Assembly: GCF_009852415.1 (NCBI RefSeq) | Contig: NZ_WOXS01000002.1 | Location: 6,054,001 to 6,118,000 of the forward strand | Source: Streptomyces sp. Tu 3180 | GTDB lineage: Bacteria > Actinomycetota > Actinomycetes > Streptomycetales > Streptomycetaceae | Direction of reading: 5' to 3' | DNA length: 64,000 nt | Part shown: positions 1 through 12,735 of the stretch, piece by piece | Layout of the letters: each line of letters begins with the position of its first letter | Position numbering within the stretch: position 1 is the first letter of the stretch | Notes under the pieces: generated by a model | Seen by the model: the letters and a program-made list of their open reading frames with translations, nothing else | Databases searched by the model: none | Told to the model about the DNA's origin: nothing | Made by a program: the position numbers and the translations under genes

Positions 1-1731
1 CTCCGCGGGGGCCGACCAGACGCGGGCACCGGGGGTGGGGACCGGGTCGGGCGGGGAGATCTTCGACAGCAGCGACTTGATGCCGTCGATGAGTTCCTCG
101 TCCTCGTGCAGCACGTAGGACAGGTACGGCTCGGAGGCCTGGTCGGCGATCGTGTAGACGGCGCACCAGGTGGCGAGGGTGGGGACCGTCATCTGGGCCA
201 TGAGGGCCAGGGTCTGGTCCCGGTCCAGGGTGCCGGCGAGGAGGTCGGAGGCCTCGACGAGGAAGCTGAGCGAGCCGCGGCGCAGGCGCTCCAGCTCGCC
301 CAGGCGGGCCGACTCGACGGCGAGCGCGATGCGGTCGGCCGCGAACTGAAGGCGCAGCGCCTCCTCGTTGGAGTACCGGCCCGGTGCCTCCGCGGCGACG
401 CCGAGGGAGCCGGTGAGACGGCCCTCGACCTTCAGCGGCACGGTGACGACCGAGCGCATGCCGGTGCCGTTGAGGAGGGGGACCGCGCCCGGCACGGCGG
501 TGAGGTCCTCGTGGACGGCCGGCATGCGGGCGGAGCCGTAGCGGCCGGGTCCCGCCTCGACGGGGACGCGGGCGAAGCGCTGGCGGGCCGAGGGCAGGCC
601 GGTGGAGGCGCGGACCTCCAGTTCCGTCTCGTCGTCGGTGGCCAGGAGCAGGAAGGCGGAGTCGGCGTCGAGCATGTCGCGGGCGCGTTCCACCGTGCGC
701 TGGAGCAGGCCGTCGAGGTCGTCCGGGGCGGGGGAGCCGATGAACACCTCGAAGGGGTCGGTGCTCTGGCCCTCGGAGCCGCCGGGCGTCTCGGAGGCCG
801 GCACGCGCAGGGGGGTCTGCAGGACCGCCCGTTCGTGGTCCTTCACCAGGAGGCAGACCGTTGACGGCTCGCCGTCGGTGTCGCGGACCCGCAGGTGGGA
901 GGCGTACACCGGAATCACCCGGCCGTGGGCGCCCCTGATGCCGTAGCTGCCCTCCCAGCGGGAGAGCTGGAGCGCCTCGGCGATGCCGGTGCTGGTGCCG
1001 GGGGTGTGCGGCCAGGCGGCGAGGTCGGTCAGGGGCTTGCCGGTGACCTGCTCGGCCGTGTAGCCGAAGAGTTCTTCCGCGTCCTCGTTCCAGGCGGTGA
1101 TGGAGCCGGTCCGGTCGATCTGGACGACGGCCACGCGGACCCGGGTGTCGGCGAGCGGGAGGAGGTCGGCCGGCAGGGACGGGCCGGCGGTGCGGGTGCC
1201 CACCGGGCGTTCGGGAAGATCGAGCTGGAACCAGACGGTCTTGTGGGTGGGCGTGTAGTCCACGCCCCAGCGGCCGGCCAGGGCCGCGCACAGCTGGAGG
1301 CCGCGGCCTCCCTCGCGGTCGGGGCTGCCCATGTTGACGGCCGAGCCCTGGACGGGGATCTCGCGCTCCGGGTACCGGTCGGCCACCTCGATCCGTACGG
1401 CGTCGTCGCCGCGCAGGCACAGCAGGTCGGCGGAGGTGCCGGCGTGGACCACGGCGTTGGTCACCAGTTCGCTCGTGAGGACCACCGCGTCGTCCACGAT
1501 GTCACCGAAGCCCCAGCCCTGGAGGGTGTCGCGGACGAAGGAGCGGGCGCTCGCGACCGATCGTCCGACGGGCTCGAAGCTGGCGGCCGCGCGCGCGGTG
1601 ATCACAGAACTCCTCGACCGGTCGTCGGCGTGCATGCTCCCATGGCCGTCGGGCTCGTGCCGCTGCTGCGGCAGGTCACCCGTCGGCCGTGGCTCCGGGG
1701 GCTGGTCCCCGGGGATCAGTCCGGTGGTCAT
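1..1731 (-). CDS. osaC: OsaC-like anti-sigma kinase / PAS / GAF / phosphatase (3' end outside window)
   Basis: Multidomain stress regulator, 577 codons visible from an ATG at 1731 (MTTGLIPGDQ...). An RsbW-like HATPase domain spans residues ~50-165, with an N-box (ELVTNAVVH) and a GREGGRGLQL-type motif. A PAS domain follows at ~190-300 (ITAWNEDAEELFGYT), then a GAF domain at ~335-465. A second GAF-like segment begins at ~485 and runs off the window. The C-terminal PP2C/SpoIIE phosphatase expected for the family would lie outside and is not seen. In S. coelicolor the orthologue next to osaAB modulates SigB after osmotic stress (from memory). It diverges from osaA across a 429-bp gap. An upstream GGAGGGG supports the start; an in-frame ATG at 1635 is the alternative. 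Assignment rests on domain order plus neighbourhood. Confidence 0.85.
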   Translation of the reverse strand, partial: MTTGLIPGDQPPEPRPTGDLPQQRHEPDGHGSMHADDRSRSSVITARAAASFEPVGRSVASARSFVRDTLQGWGFGDIVDDAVVLTSELVTNAVVHAGTSADLLCLRGDDAVRIEVADRYPEREIPVQGSAVNMGSPDREGGRGLQLCAALAGRWGVDYTPTHKTVWFQLDLPERPVGTRTAGPSLPADLLPLADTRVRVAVVQIDRTGSITAWNEDAEELFGYTAEQVTGKPLTDLAAWPHTPGTSTGIAEALQLSRWEGSYGIRGAHGRVIPVYASHLRVRDTDGEPSTVCLLVKDHERAVLQTPLRVPASETPGGSEGQSTDPFEVFIGSPAPDDLDGLLQRTVERARDMLDADSAFLLLATDDETELEVRASTGLPSARQRFARVPVEAGPGRYGSARMPAVHEDLTAVPGAVPLLNGTGMRSVVTVPLKVEGRLTGSLGVAAEAPGRYSNEEALRLQFAADRIALAVESARLGELERLRRGSLSFLVEASDLLAGTLDRDQTLALMAQMTVPTLATWCAVYTIADQASEPYLSYVLHEDEELIDGIKSLLSKISPPDPVPTPGARVWSAPAE

Positions 1732-1912
1732 GTGTGCGGCCGCCCCTCCGATGCCCGCTCGTCTCCCTGCCACCGCCCAGGCCGGACGGACCGGCGTGGC
1801 TGGACAGCCGGATGCAAGGTTACTTACCTTCGCGGTCCCAGCGGATGCCGGTCTGCTGTGTTTCCGTCCGGAGGTGTCTCACGTCCGGAGGGTGTGCGGA
1901 CGATGTGCGAAG

Positions 1913-1942
1913 CTGCCGAACTGTTATGGCCTGGTTCGGCAG
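1913..1942. promoter_or_regulatory. Perfect 9-bp inverted repeat in the osaC/osaA divergent region
   Basis: CTGCCGAAC at 1913-1921 and GTTCGGCAG at 1934-1942 are exact reverse complements separated by 12 nt. The site lies 182 bp upstream of the osaC start and 218 bp upstream of osaA, in the 429-bp gap 1732-2160. It looks like a dimeric-regulator operator. The only other structures noticed in the gap are AAGGT-TACTT-ACCTT at 1816-1830 and the repeats near osaA. Confidence 0.5.
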
Positions 1943-2030
1943 GGGTGAAACACTGGGCAGGCTTGTCGTGAAGTTCCGGGCGGACCGAGTGTCTTCCGCG
2001 GCGGGTGGGCAGCAGCCCCTCGGCGGTGTC

Positions 2031-2106
2031 CTGGTACGCCGGACAGGAATCGTAGTAGTGCGAAATCGCAGTAGTACAGGGAACAGGCAGCAACAACTGG
2101 TACGCC
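2031..2106. promoter_or_regulatory. Repeat cluster upstream of osaA
   Basis: CTGGTACGCC occurs at 2031-2040 and again at 2097-2106, 66 bp apart. Between them lies the palindrome TGCGA-AA-TCGCA at 2059-2070, flanked by GTAGTAG and GTAGTAC. The cluster ends 54 bp before the osaA start, where a promoter or operator would sit. No convincing -35/-10 pair could be assigned; GGGTAC at 2113-2118 resembles a SigB-type -10, but I see no good matching -35. Confidence 0.35.
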
Positions 2107-2160
2107 CCCAGGGGGTACCAGAGCACAGCAGTAACGGTCGACCCCTGCGGGAGGGACACA

Positions 2161-7041
<4,881 letters not shown>

Positions 7042-7045
7042 CCTC

Positions 7046-7630
7046 GTGGCATCGGCCGAGCTGACCGGGCCGCAGGTCGAGACGCCCGCCGAGGTGACGT
7101 CGTACCGGGCGACCCAGAACGGTCCGGCCGCGCTGTTCCGGCGCCGCCGCAGGGTCCTGCCCCAGCCGGAGCAGCGGCCCGCGCCGGAGCCGGAGCAGTG
7201 GTCGGGCGTGGAGCGGCAGGAGCCGGCGCCCCGGTCGCACCGCGGCATCCGCTTCGGCGGGCAGAAGGTGCTGATCGTCGACGACGACATCCGCAACGTC
7301 TTCGCGCTCACCAGCGTCCTGGAGCAGCACGGCCTGTCCGTGCTGTACGCGGAGAACGGCCGCGAGGGCATCGAGGTGCTGGAGCAGCACGACGACGTGG
7401 CGGTCGTGCTGATGGACATCATGATGCCCGAGATGGACGGGTACGCGACGACCACGGCGATCCGCCGGATGCCGCAGTTCGCGGGGCTCCCGATCATCGC
7501 GCTCACCGCGAAGGCGATGAAGGGCGACCGGGAGAAGGCGATCGAGTCGGGCGCCTCCGACTACGTGACCAAGCCGGTCGACCCCGATCACCTGCTGTCG
7601 GTGATGGAGCAGTGGATGCGGGGGGAGTGA
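7046..7630 (+). CDS. Receiver domain belonging to OsaA, in a shifted frame
   Basis: Encodes a ~75-residue Pro/Arg-rich linker and then a CheY-like receiver (KVLIVDDDIRN), with phospho-acceptor Asp at fragment residue 124 (VLMDIMMPEMDG) and the conserved lysine in VTKPVD. It belongs at the C-terminus of the hybrid kinase just upstream. The two frames would join as one protein of ~1,820 residues if one base in GAGGCCCGG (7030-7038) were absent. Two readings are possible: a one-base insertion (mutation or sequencing error), or a naturally split, coupled pair using GTG at 7046, which has GGAGG 12 nt upstream. The frame stays open upstream of 7046 inside the kinase gene, as expected for a frameshift. 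I favour the frameshift. Confidence 0.7.
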   Translation: MASAELTGPQVETPAEVTSYRATQNGPAALFRRRRRVLPQPEQRPAPEPEQWSGVERQEPAPRSHRGIRFGGQKVLIVDDDIRNVFALTSVLEQHGLSVLYAENGREGIEVLEQHDDVAVVLMDIMMPEMDGYATTTAIRRMPQFAGLPIIALTAKAMKGDREKAIESGASDYVTKPVDPDHLLSVMEQWMRGE

Positions 7631-7732
7631 GGGCGGCGACCGGAGAACGCACGAACGGGACGGGAAGCTTCCGTGTTCACACGAAGTTGCTCACGTGGTG
7701 TGCGCGAAGTCGTGTAGAAGTGCGGGAATCGG

Positions 7733-7758
7733 GGAACCTTCTGGTCCCACGCCGCGTT
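7733..7758 (+). promoter_or_regulatory. Candidate ECF-sigma promoter upstream of osaB
   Basis: GGAACC at 7733-7738 and CGTT at 7755-7758 are 16 bp apart, the arrangement of SigE/SigH-class envelope and oxidative-stress promoters in actinobacteria. It lies in the 307-bp gap 7631-7937 before osaB. A housekeeping-like -10 (TACGAT, 7817-7822) is also present without a clear -35. Nothing else was recognised in this gap. Confidence 0.35.
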
Positions 7759-7937
7759 TCTGCTATGTGCACAGTGACATCGCGGTGACAGGGTGTGGCG
7801 ACGGGCGGGGTGCGGCTACGATGACCGGCACAAGGACGGGCGGCGCAAGGGAGCCGTCGCCTGGGGCGGCACCCACCGGTGCTTTCCCAGGTCCTGCGGA
7901 CAGGGGAGGCCCCACGCCGGGGCGAGGAGGGCGGGCC

Positions 7938-8615
7938 ATGGTGCAGAAGGCCAAGATCCTCCTGGTCGATGACCGGCCGGAGAATCTGCTGGCGCTGGAG
8001 GCGATCCTCTCGGCGCTCGATCAGACGCTGGTGCGGGCATCGTCCGGGGAGGAAGCGCTCAAAGCGCTGCTGACGGACGATTTCGCGGTCATTCTGCTGG
8101 ACGTCCAGATGCCGGGCATGGACGGTTTCGAGACCGCCGCGCACATCAAGCGGCGGGAGCGGACCCGGGACATCCCGATCATCTTCCTCACCGCGATCAA
8201 CCACGGCCCGCACCACACGTTCCGCGGCTATGCGGCGGGTGCGGTGGACTACATCTCCAAGCCGTTCGACCCGTGGGTGCTGCGGGCGAAGGTCTCGGTG
8301 TTCGTCGAGCTGTACATGAAGAACTGCCAGCTGCGGGAGCAGGCGGCGCTGCTGCGGCTCCAGTTGGAGGGCGGCGAGAAGGACACGGGCGAGCCGAAGG
8401 AGTCGGTGGGCCTGCTCGCCGAGCTCTCGGCACGGCTCGCGGCCGTCGAGGAGCAGGCCGAGGCGCTCACCAAGCAGCTCAACGACGAGTCGACCGACGC
8501 GGCCGCGGTGGCCACGGCGGCACATCTGGAGCGCAAGCTCACGGGGTTGCGGCGGGCGCTGGACGCGCTGGAGCCGGGCACCGGCAGCGCGTCGTCGGTG
8601 TCCTCGCAGAACTGA
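7938..8615 (+). CDS. osaB: OsaB response regulator with C-terminal coiled coil
   Basis: A 225-residue single-receiver protein. Residues ~5-125 are a CheY-like domain (KILLVDDRPEN, phospho-acceptor D55 in VILLDVQMPGMDG, lysine in ISKPFDP). Residues ~125-215 are a charged, heptad-like helix (LREQAALLRLQLEGGEK ... ARLAAVEEQAEALTKQL) in place of a DNA-binding domain. This matches the unusual S. coelicolor OsaB, which with OsaA is needed for osmoadaptation (from memory). The ATG at 7938 follows GAGGAGGG. OsaB probably receives phosphate from OsaA and acts through protein contacts of the coiled coil. Its own promoter region suggests it can be expressed separately from osaA. Confidence 0.85.
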   Translation: MVQKAKILLVDDRPENLLALEAILSALDQTLVRASSGEEALKALLTDDFAVILLDVQMPGMDGFETAAHIKRRERTRDIPIIFLTAINHGPHHTFRGYAAGAVDYISKPFDPWVLRAKVSVFVELYMKNCQLREQAALLRLQLEGGEKDTGEPKESVGLLAELSARLAAVEEQAEALTKQLNDESTDAAAVATAAHLERKLTGLRRALDALEPGTGSASSVSSQN

Positions 8616-8639
8616 TCCCGGACGCAAGGGCCTTGTCCT

Positions 8640-8654
8640 GCCCCGGGGCGGGGC
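8640..8654. terminator. Short GC hairpin after osaB
   Basis: GCCCCG-GGG-CGGGGC forms a 6-bp stem 25 nt after the osaB stop, with no T run. A weak terminator candidate. Confidence 0.25.
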
Positions 8655-8798
8655 CCGGGCGTGAGGGTGTGTCAATTCCGCGGGCCCCGCGTCTCCTCCG
8701 CGTCCGTCCGCGGCCCCCGGTGTCAGCTTCGCGCCTCGATGAGGGCGACACGAACGGGTGAAGCGTCCGCCACGCGTGTCCCCTGCCTCCTCCACCGG

Positions 8799-8804
8799 TA
8801 ACCT
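8799..8804 (+). promoter_or_regulatory. -10 box for leaderless ftsK
   Basis: TAACCT lies exactly 7 nt before the ATG at 8812, and there is no Shine-Dalgarno sequence before that ATG. Transcription would then start at the A of the ATG. This also argues against the in-frame upstream GTG at 8758. Confidence 0.5.
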
Positions 8805-8811
8805 CACACCC

Positions 8812-11556
8812 ATGGCCTCACGTCCCTCCGCAGCCAAGAAGCCGCCCGCGAAGAAGGCGGCCGCTTCCGTGAAGGCTCCGGCGAAGAAGGCCGCCGCCAA
8901 GAGGACCCCACCGAAGAAGGCTCCCGCCAAGAGGGCTCCCGGCGGGAAGGCGGTGGCGAAGAAGCCCGCGCCCGCACCGAGCCCGACCGGAGGCGTCTAC
9001 CGCCTCGTGCGCGCCCTGTGGCTGGGCCTGGCGCACGCCGTCGGCGCCGTCTTCCGCGGCATGGGGCAGGGCGCCAGGAACCTCGACCCCGCGCACCGCA
9101 AGGACGGTCTGGCGCTGCTGCTGCTCGGCATCGCGCTGATCGTCGCCGCGGGCACCTGGGCCGACCTCGAGGGGCCGGTCGGCGATCTCGTGGAGATCCT
9201 GGTCACCGGCGCCTTCGGCCGGCTGGACCTGCTCGTGCCGATCCTGGTCGCGGTCATCGCCGTGCGCCTGATCCGGCACCCGGAGAAGCCGGAGGCCAAC
9301 GGCCGGATCGTCATCGGTCTGTCCGCGCTCGTCATCGGCGTGCTCGGCCAGATCCACATCGCCTGCGGCTCGCCCGCCCGCGGCGACGGCATGCAGGCCA
9401 TAAGGGACGCCGGCGGCCTCATCGGCTGGGGCGCGGCCACTCCGCTGTCGGCCACCATGACCGACGTGCTCGCCGTGCCGCTGCTGGTGCTGCTCACGGT
9501 CTTCGGTCTGCTGGTCGTCACGGCCACTCCGGTGAACGCCATTCCGCAGCGGCTGCGGCTGCTCGGCGTGCGGCTCGGGCTCGTCCACGAGCCCGGGCCG
9601 GAGGAGTTCGGCGAGGACGACGAGCGCTACGAGGAGCAGTGGCGCGAGGCGCTGCCCCCGAGCCGCCGCAGGCGGCAGCCCGCACCCCCGGAGTACGACC
9701 CGGACGGCCCGGACGACGCGGAGCAGGAGGCGCTGTCCCGGCGCCGCGGCCGGCCCCGCAGGTCCGCGGTGCCGCAGCCCGACGCGCAGCGGCCCATGGA
9801 CGCCGTGGACGTGGCCGCCGCCGCGGCCGCCGCGCTCGACGGCGCCGTCCTGCACGGGATGCCGCCCTCCCCGGTCGTCGCCGACCTGACCCAGGGCGTG
9901 CGCGTCGGGGACCGCGAGCCGACCACGCCGGTGCCGGCCGCCCGCCCCCGGCCGGAACAGCCGAAGGCGGACGCGCCGAAACAGGACAGGCCCGGGGCCG
10001 GCGTCCCGGACCTGACGAAGGCCCCGCCCTCCGAGCCCCGGGACCTGCCCCCGCGCGCCGAGCAGCTCCAGCTGTCGGGCGACATCACCTACGCCCTGCC
10101 CTCGCTCGACCTGCTCACCCGGGGCGGTCCCGGCAAGGCGCGCAGTGCGGCCAACGACGCCGTCGTCGCGTCGCTCACCACGGTCTTCACCGAGTTCAAG
10201 GTCGACGCGCGGGTCACCGGTTTCACCCGCGGGCCGACGGTCACGCGCTACGAGGTCGAGCTCGGCCCCGCCGTGAAGGTGGAGCGGATCACCGCGCTGA
10301 CCAAGAACATCGCGTACGCCGTCGCCAGCCCGGACGTGCGGATCATCAGCCCGATCCCCGGCAAGTCCGCCGTCGGCATCGAGATCCCCAACACCGACCG
10401 GGAGATGGTCAACCTCGGTGACGTGCTGCGGCTGGCGGAGTCCGCCGAGGACGACGACCCGATGCTGGTCGCCTTCGGCAAGGACGTCGAGGGCGGCTAC
10501 GTCATGCACTCGCTGGCGAAGATGCCGCACATGCTGGTCGCCGGCGCCACCGGCTCCGGCAAGTCGTCCTGCATCAACTGCCTGATCACGTCGGTCATGA
10601 TGCGGGCGACCCCGGAGGACGTCCGGATGATCCTGGTCGACCCCAAGCGCGTCGAGCTCACCGCCTACGAGGGCATCCCGCACCTGATCACGCCGATCAT
10701 CACCAACCCCAAGCGGGCCGCCGAGGCGCTGCAGTGGGTCGTGCGCGAGATGGACCTGCGCTACGACGACCTGGCCGCCTACGGCTACCGGCACATCGAC
10801 GACTTCAACCGCGCGGTGCGCGAGGGCAAGGTGAAACCGCCCGAGGGCAGCGAGCGCGAGCTCCAGCCGTACCCGTACCTGCTGGTGATCGTGGACGAGC
10901 TGGCCGACCTGATGATGGTCGCCCCGCGCGACGTCGAGGACGCCATCGTGCGCATCACGCAGCTCGCGCGGGCGGCCGGGATCCACCTGGTGCTCGCCAC
11001 CCAGCGGCCGTCGGTCGACGTCGTCACCGGTCTGATCAAGGCGAACGTGCCCTCCCGGCTCGCGTTCGCCACCTCCTCGCTCGCCGACTCGCGCGTCATC
11101 CTCGACCAGCCCGGTGCCGAGAAGCTGATCGGGAAGGGCGACGGGCTGTTCCTGCCGATGGGGGCGAACAAACCGACCCGTATGCAGGGCGCGTTCGTGA
11201 CCGAGGAGGAGGTCGCGGCCGTCGTCCGGCACTGCAAGGACCAGATGGCGCCCGTCTTCCGGGACGACGTGGTCGTCGGGAGCAAGCAGAAGAAGGAGAT
11301 CGACGAGGACATCGGCGACGACCTCGACCTGCTGTGCCAGGCGGCCGAGCTGGTCGTCTCCACCCAGTTCGGGTCCACGTCCATGCTCCAGCGCAAGCTG
11401 CGCGTGGGCTTCGCCAAGGCCGGCCGGCTGATGGACCTGATGGAGTCCCGGAACATCGTCGGACCGAGCGAGGGTTCGAAGGCTCGTGACGTTCTTGTGA
11501 AGCCTGATGACCTGGACGGCGTGCTCGCGCTGATCCGGGGGGAGTCTGAAGGGTAG
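8812..11556 (+). CDS. ftsK: FtsK/SpoIIIE DNA translocase
   Basis: A 914-residue membrane-anchored motor that pumps chromosomal DNA through closing septa; in Streptomyces it acts mainly at sporulation septa. Residues 1-60 are a Lys/Ala/Pro repeat tail (AKKAAAKR type). About four membrane segments lie at ~105-260. A Pro/Arg-rich linker runs to ~420. The motor contains a Walker A (GATGSGKSS, ~578-586) and a Walker B-like LLVIVDELADL. The C-terminal gamma winged helix (~845-905, QRKLRVGFAKAGRLMDLMES) is complete, as needed for KOPS recognition. An ATG at 8812 preceded by a leaderless-type -10 was preferred over GTG 8758. The order osaB-ftsK-RodZ-like-rimO-pgsA is conserved in streptomycetes. Confidence 0.95.
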   Translation: MASRPSAAKKPPAKKAAASVKAPAKKAAAKRTPPKKAPAKRAPGGKAVAKKPAPAPSPTGGVYRLVRALWLGLAHAVGAVFRGMGQGARNLDPAHRKDGLALLLLGIALIVAAGTWADLEGPVGDLVEILVTGAFGRLDLLVPILVAVIAVRLIRHPEKPEANGRIVIGLSALVIGVLGQIHIACGSPARGDGMQAIRDAGGLIGWGAATPLSATMTDVLAVPLLVLLTVFGLLVVTATPVNAIPQRLRLLGVRLGLVHEPGPEEFGEDDERYEEQWREALPPSRRRRQPAPPEYDPDGPDDAEQEALSRRRGRPRRSAVPQPDAQRPMDAVDVAAAAAAALDGAVLHGMPPSPVVADLTQGVRVGDREPTTPVPAARPRPEQPKADAPKQDRPGAGVPDLTKAPPSEPRDLPPRAEQLQLSGDITYALPSLDLLTRGGPGKARSAANDAVVASLTTVFTEFKVDARVTGFTRGPTVTRYEVELGPAVKVERITALTKNIAYAVASPDVRIISPIPGKSAVGIEIPNTDREMVNLGDVLRLAESAEDDDPMLVAFGKDVEGGYVMHSLAKMPHMLVAGATGSGKSSCINCLITSVMMRATPEDVRMILVDPKRVELTAYEGIPHLITPIITNPKRAAEALQWVVREMDLRYDDLAAYGYRHIDDFNRAVREGKVKPPEGSERELQPYPYLLVIVDELADLMMVAPRDVEDAIVRITQLARAAGIHLVLATQRPSVDVVTGLIKANVPSRLAFATSSLADSRVILDQPGAEKLIGKGDGLFLPMGANKPTRMQGAFVTEEEVAAVVRHCKDQMAPVFRDDVVVGSKQKKEIDEDIGDDLDLLCQAAELVVSTQFGSTSMLQRKLRVGFAKAGRLMDLMESRNIVGPSEGSKARDVLVKPDDLDGVLALIRGESEG

Positions 11557-11589
11557 GCGGACGGGACGCGGTTGTCGCCCCGGGACATC

Positions 11590-11614
11590 CGGGTGGCCGA
11601 TCGTGACCCACCCG
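11590..11614. terminator. Stem-loop after ftsK
   Basis: CGGGTGG (11590-11596) pairs with CCACCCG (11608-11614), 34 nt after the ftsK stop. There is no U tract, as is common in streptomycetes. Confidence 0.4.
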
Positions 11615-11735
11615 TAAGAGAACCGTGGGCAACCGTTTCCCCTCGGCGTACGTCAAGTTGAGGGAAGCGACAAACAGCAGGTCCACCATCGGGACGTCGG
11701 GCCATTCCGATGGCGTACAAAGTCCTACCGCCCGG

Positions 11736-11766
11736 TTGCCCCACCCTTTTGCACCCCCCCTAGACT
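11736..11766 (+). promoter_or_regulatory. Promoter upstream of the RodZ-like gene
   Basis: TTGCCC at 11736-11741 and TAGACT at 11761-11766 are separated by 19 bp. A start near 11773 would give a ~36-nt leader with GAAAGG before the GTG at 11809. Confidence 0.45.
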
Positions 11767-11808
11767 GAACCTCCAGCACAGGCGGCTACACGCTCGAAAG
11801 GCGCCCCC

Positions 11809-12642
11809 GTGTCCATCGGCAACTCCCCTGAAGACGAGCGTCCGTTCGAAGACGTTTCCGAGGAAGCCCGCCCCTCCGTCGGCCGTGCGCTGCAGCAGGC
11901 GCGCATCGCCGCCGGGCTCACCGTCGACGACGTCAGTACCGCCACCCGGGTCCGTATCGCCATCGTGCGCGCCATCGAGGCGGACGACTTCGCGCCCTGC
12001 GGCGGCGACGTCTACGCGCGCGGGCACATCCGGACCCTGGCCAAGGCCGTGCGCCTCGACCCGGCCCCGCTGATCGCCCAGTACGAGGCCGAGCACGGCG
12101 GCGGCCGCCCGGCCCCGACCCCGGCCGCGCCCCTCTTCGAGGCGGAACGCATCCGTCCGGAGCGGCGCGGACCCAACTGGACCGCGGCCATGGTCGCCGC
12201 GATCGTCGTGGTGATCGGTTTCGTCGGGTTCACGATGGTCAAGGGCGGTGACGACGGCGGCAAGGAGAACGTCGCCGACGGCACCGCGCCCACCAAGTCC
12301 GCCTCGCCGACGCCCAAGTCCAAGAAGCCCGTCGTCCCCGAGCCGGAGCCCTCGGACAGCGCCATCGCCGCCGCGCCGCAGGACAAGGTGACGGTCCGGG
12401 TGAGCGCCGCCGACGGGCGCAGCTGGATCTCGGCCAAGGACCACAACGGCCGGCTGCTGTTCGACGGTCTCCTCAAGCAGGGCGAGTCCAAGACCTTCCA
12501 GGACAGTTCGAAGATCAACCTGGTGCTCGGCGACGCCGGCGCGATCGAGCTGTTCGTGAACGGCAAGAAGATCGAGGACGATTTCCAGCCGGGGGCCGTC
12601 GAGCGCCTCACCTACACCAAGGGCGACCCGCAGGCCGGATAA
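11809..12642 (+). CDS. RodZ-like helix-turn-helix membrane protein
   Basis: A 277-residue protein with the RodZ plan. A Cro/cI-type HTH spans ~22-90 (QQARIAAGLTVDDVSTATRVRIAIVRAIEADDF). One membrane helix lies at ~122-145 (MVAAIVVVIGFVGF). A Ser/Pro/Lys linker runs to ~185. A C-terminal DUF4115-type beta domain follows (~188-270, VTVRVSAADGRSWISAKD). RodZ links MreB to the elongation machinery in rods. In streptomycetes, which grow at tips, the role is less clear; a link to spore-wall synthesis is plausible. It sits between ftsK and rimO with its own promoter and a strong downstream hairpin, so it is probably monocistronic. Confidence 0.8.
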   Translation: MSIGNSPEDERPFEDVSEEARPSVGRALQQARIAAGLTVDDVSTATRVRIAIVRAIEADDFAPCGGDVYARGHIRTLAKAVRLDPAPLIAQYEAEHGGGRPAPTPAAPLFEAERIRPERRGPNWTAAMVAAIVVVIGFVGFTMVKGGDDGGKENVADGTAPTKSASPTPKSKKPVVPEPEPSDSAIAAAPQDKVTVRVSAADGRSWISAKDHNGRLLFDGLLKQGESKTFQDSSKINLVLGDAGAIELFVNGKKIEDDFQPGAVERLTYTKGDPQAG

Positions 12643-12664
12643 ACGGTCCCAGGCGGTGCATCGG

Positions 12665-12698
12665 CGACGGGGTTGGCCAAGATCGGCCAACCCCGTCG
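12665..12698. terminator. Strong 14-bp hairpin between the RodZ-like gene and rimO
   Basis: A perfect 14-bp stem (CGACGGGGTTGGCC with GGCCAACCCCGTCG) encloses the loop AAGATC, 22 nt after the upstream stop. It ends 24 nt before the rimO -10 box, insulating the leaderless rimO promoter. Confidence 0.75.
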
Positions 12699-12722
12699 AC
12701 GTGGGCCCTCGGCGGGACGAAG

Positions 12723-12728
12723 TAGTCT
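12723..12728 (+). promoter_or_regulatory. -10 box for leaderless rimO
   Basis: TAGTCT lies 7 nt before the rimO ATG and no ribosome-binding site precedes it. This decides the start at 12736 rather than in-frame upstream codons. Confidence 0.5.
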
Positions 12729-12735
12729 TGAGCCC

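Noticed and set aside
2113..2118. SigB promoter for osaA
   Set aside because: GGGTAC resembles the SigB -10, but no matching GTTT-like -35 lies 14-16 bp upstream.
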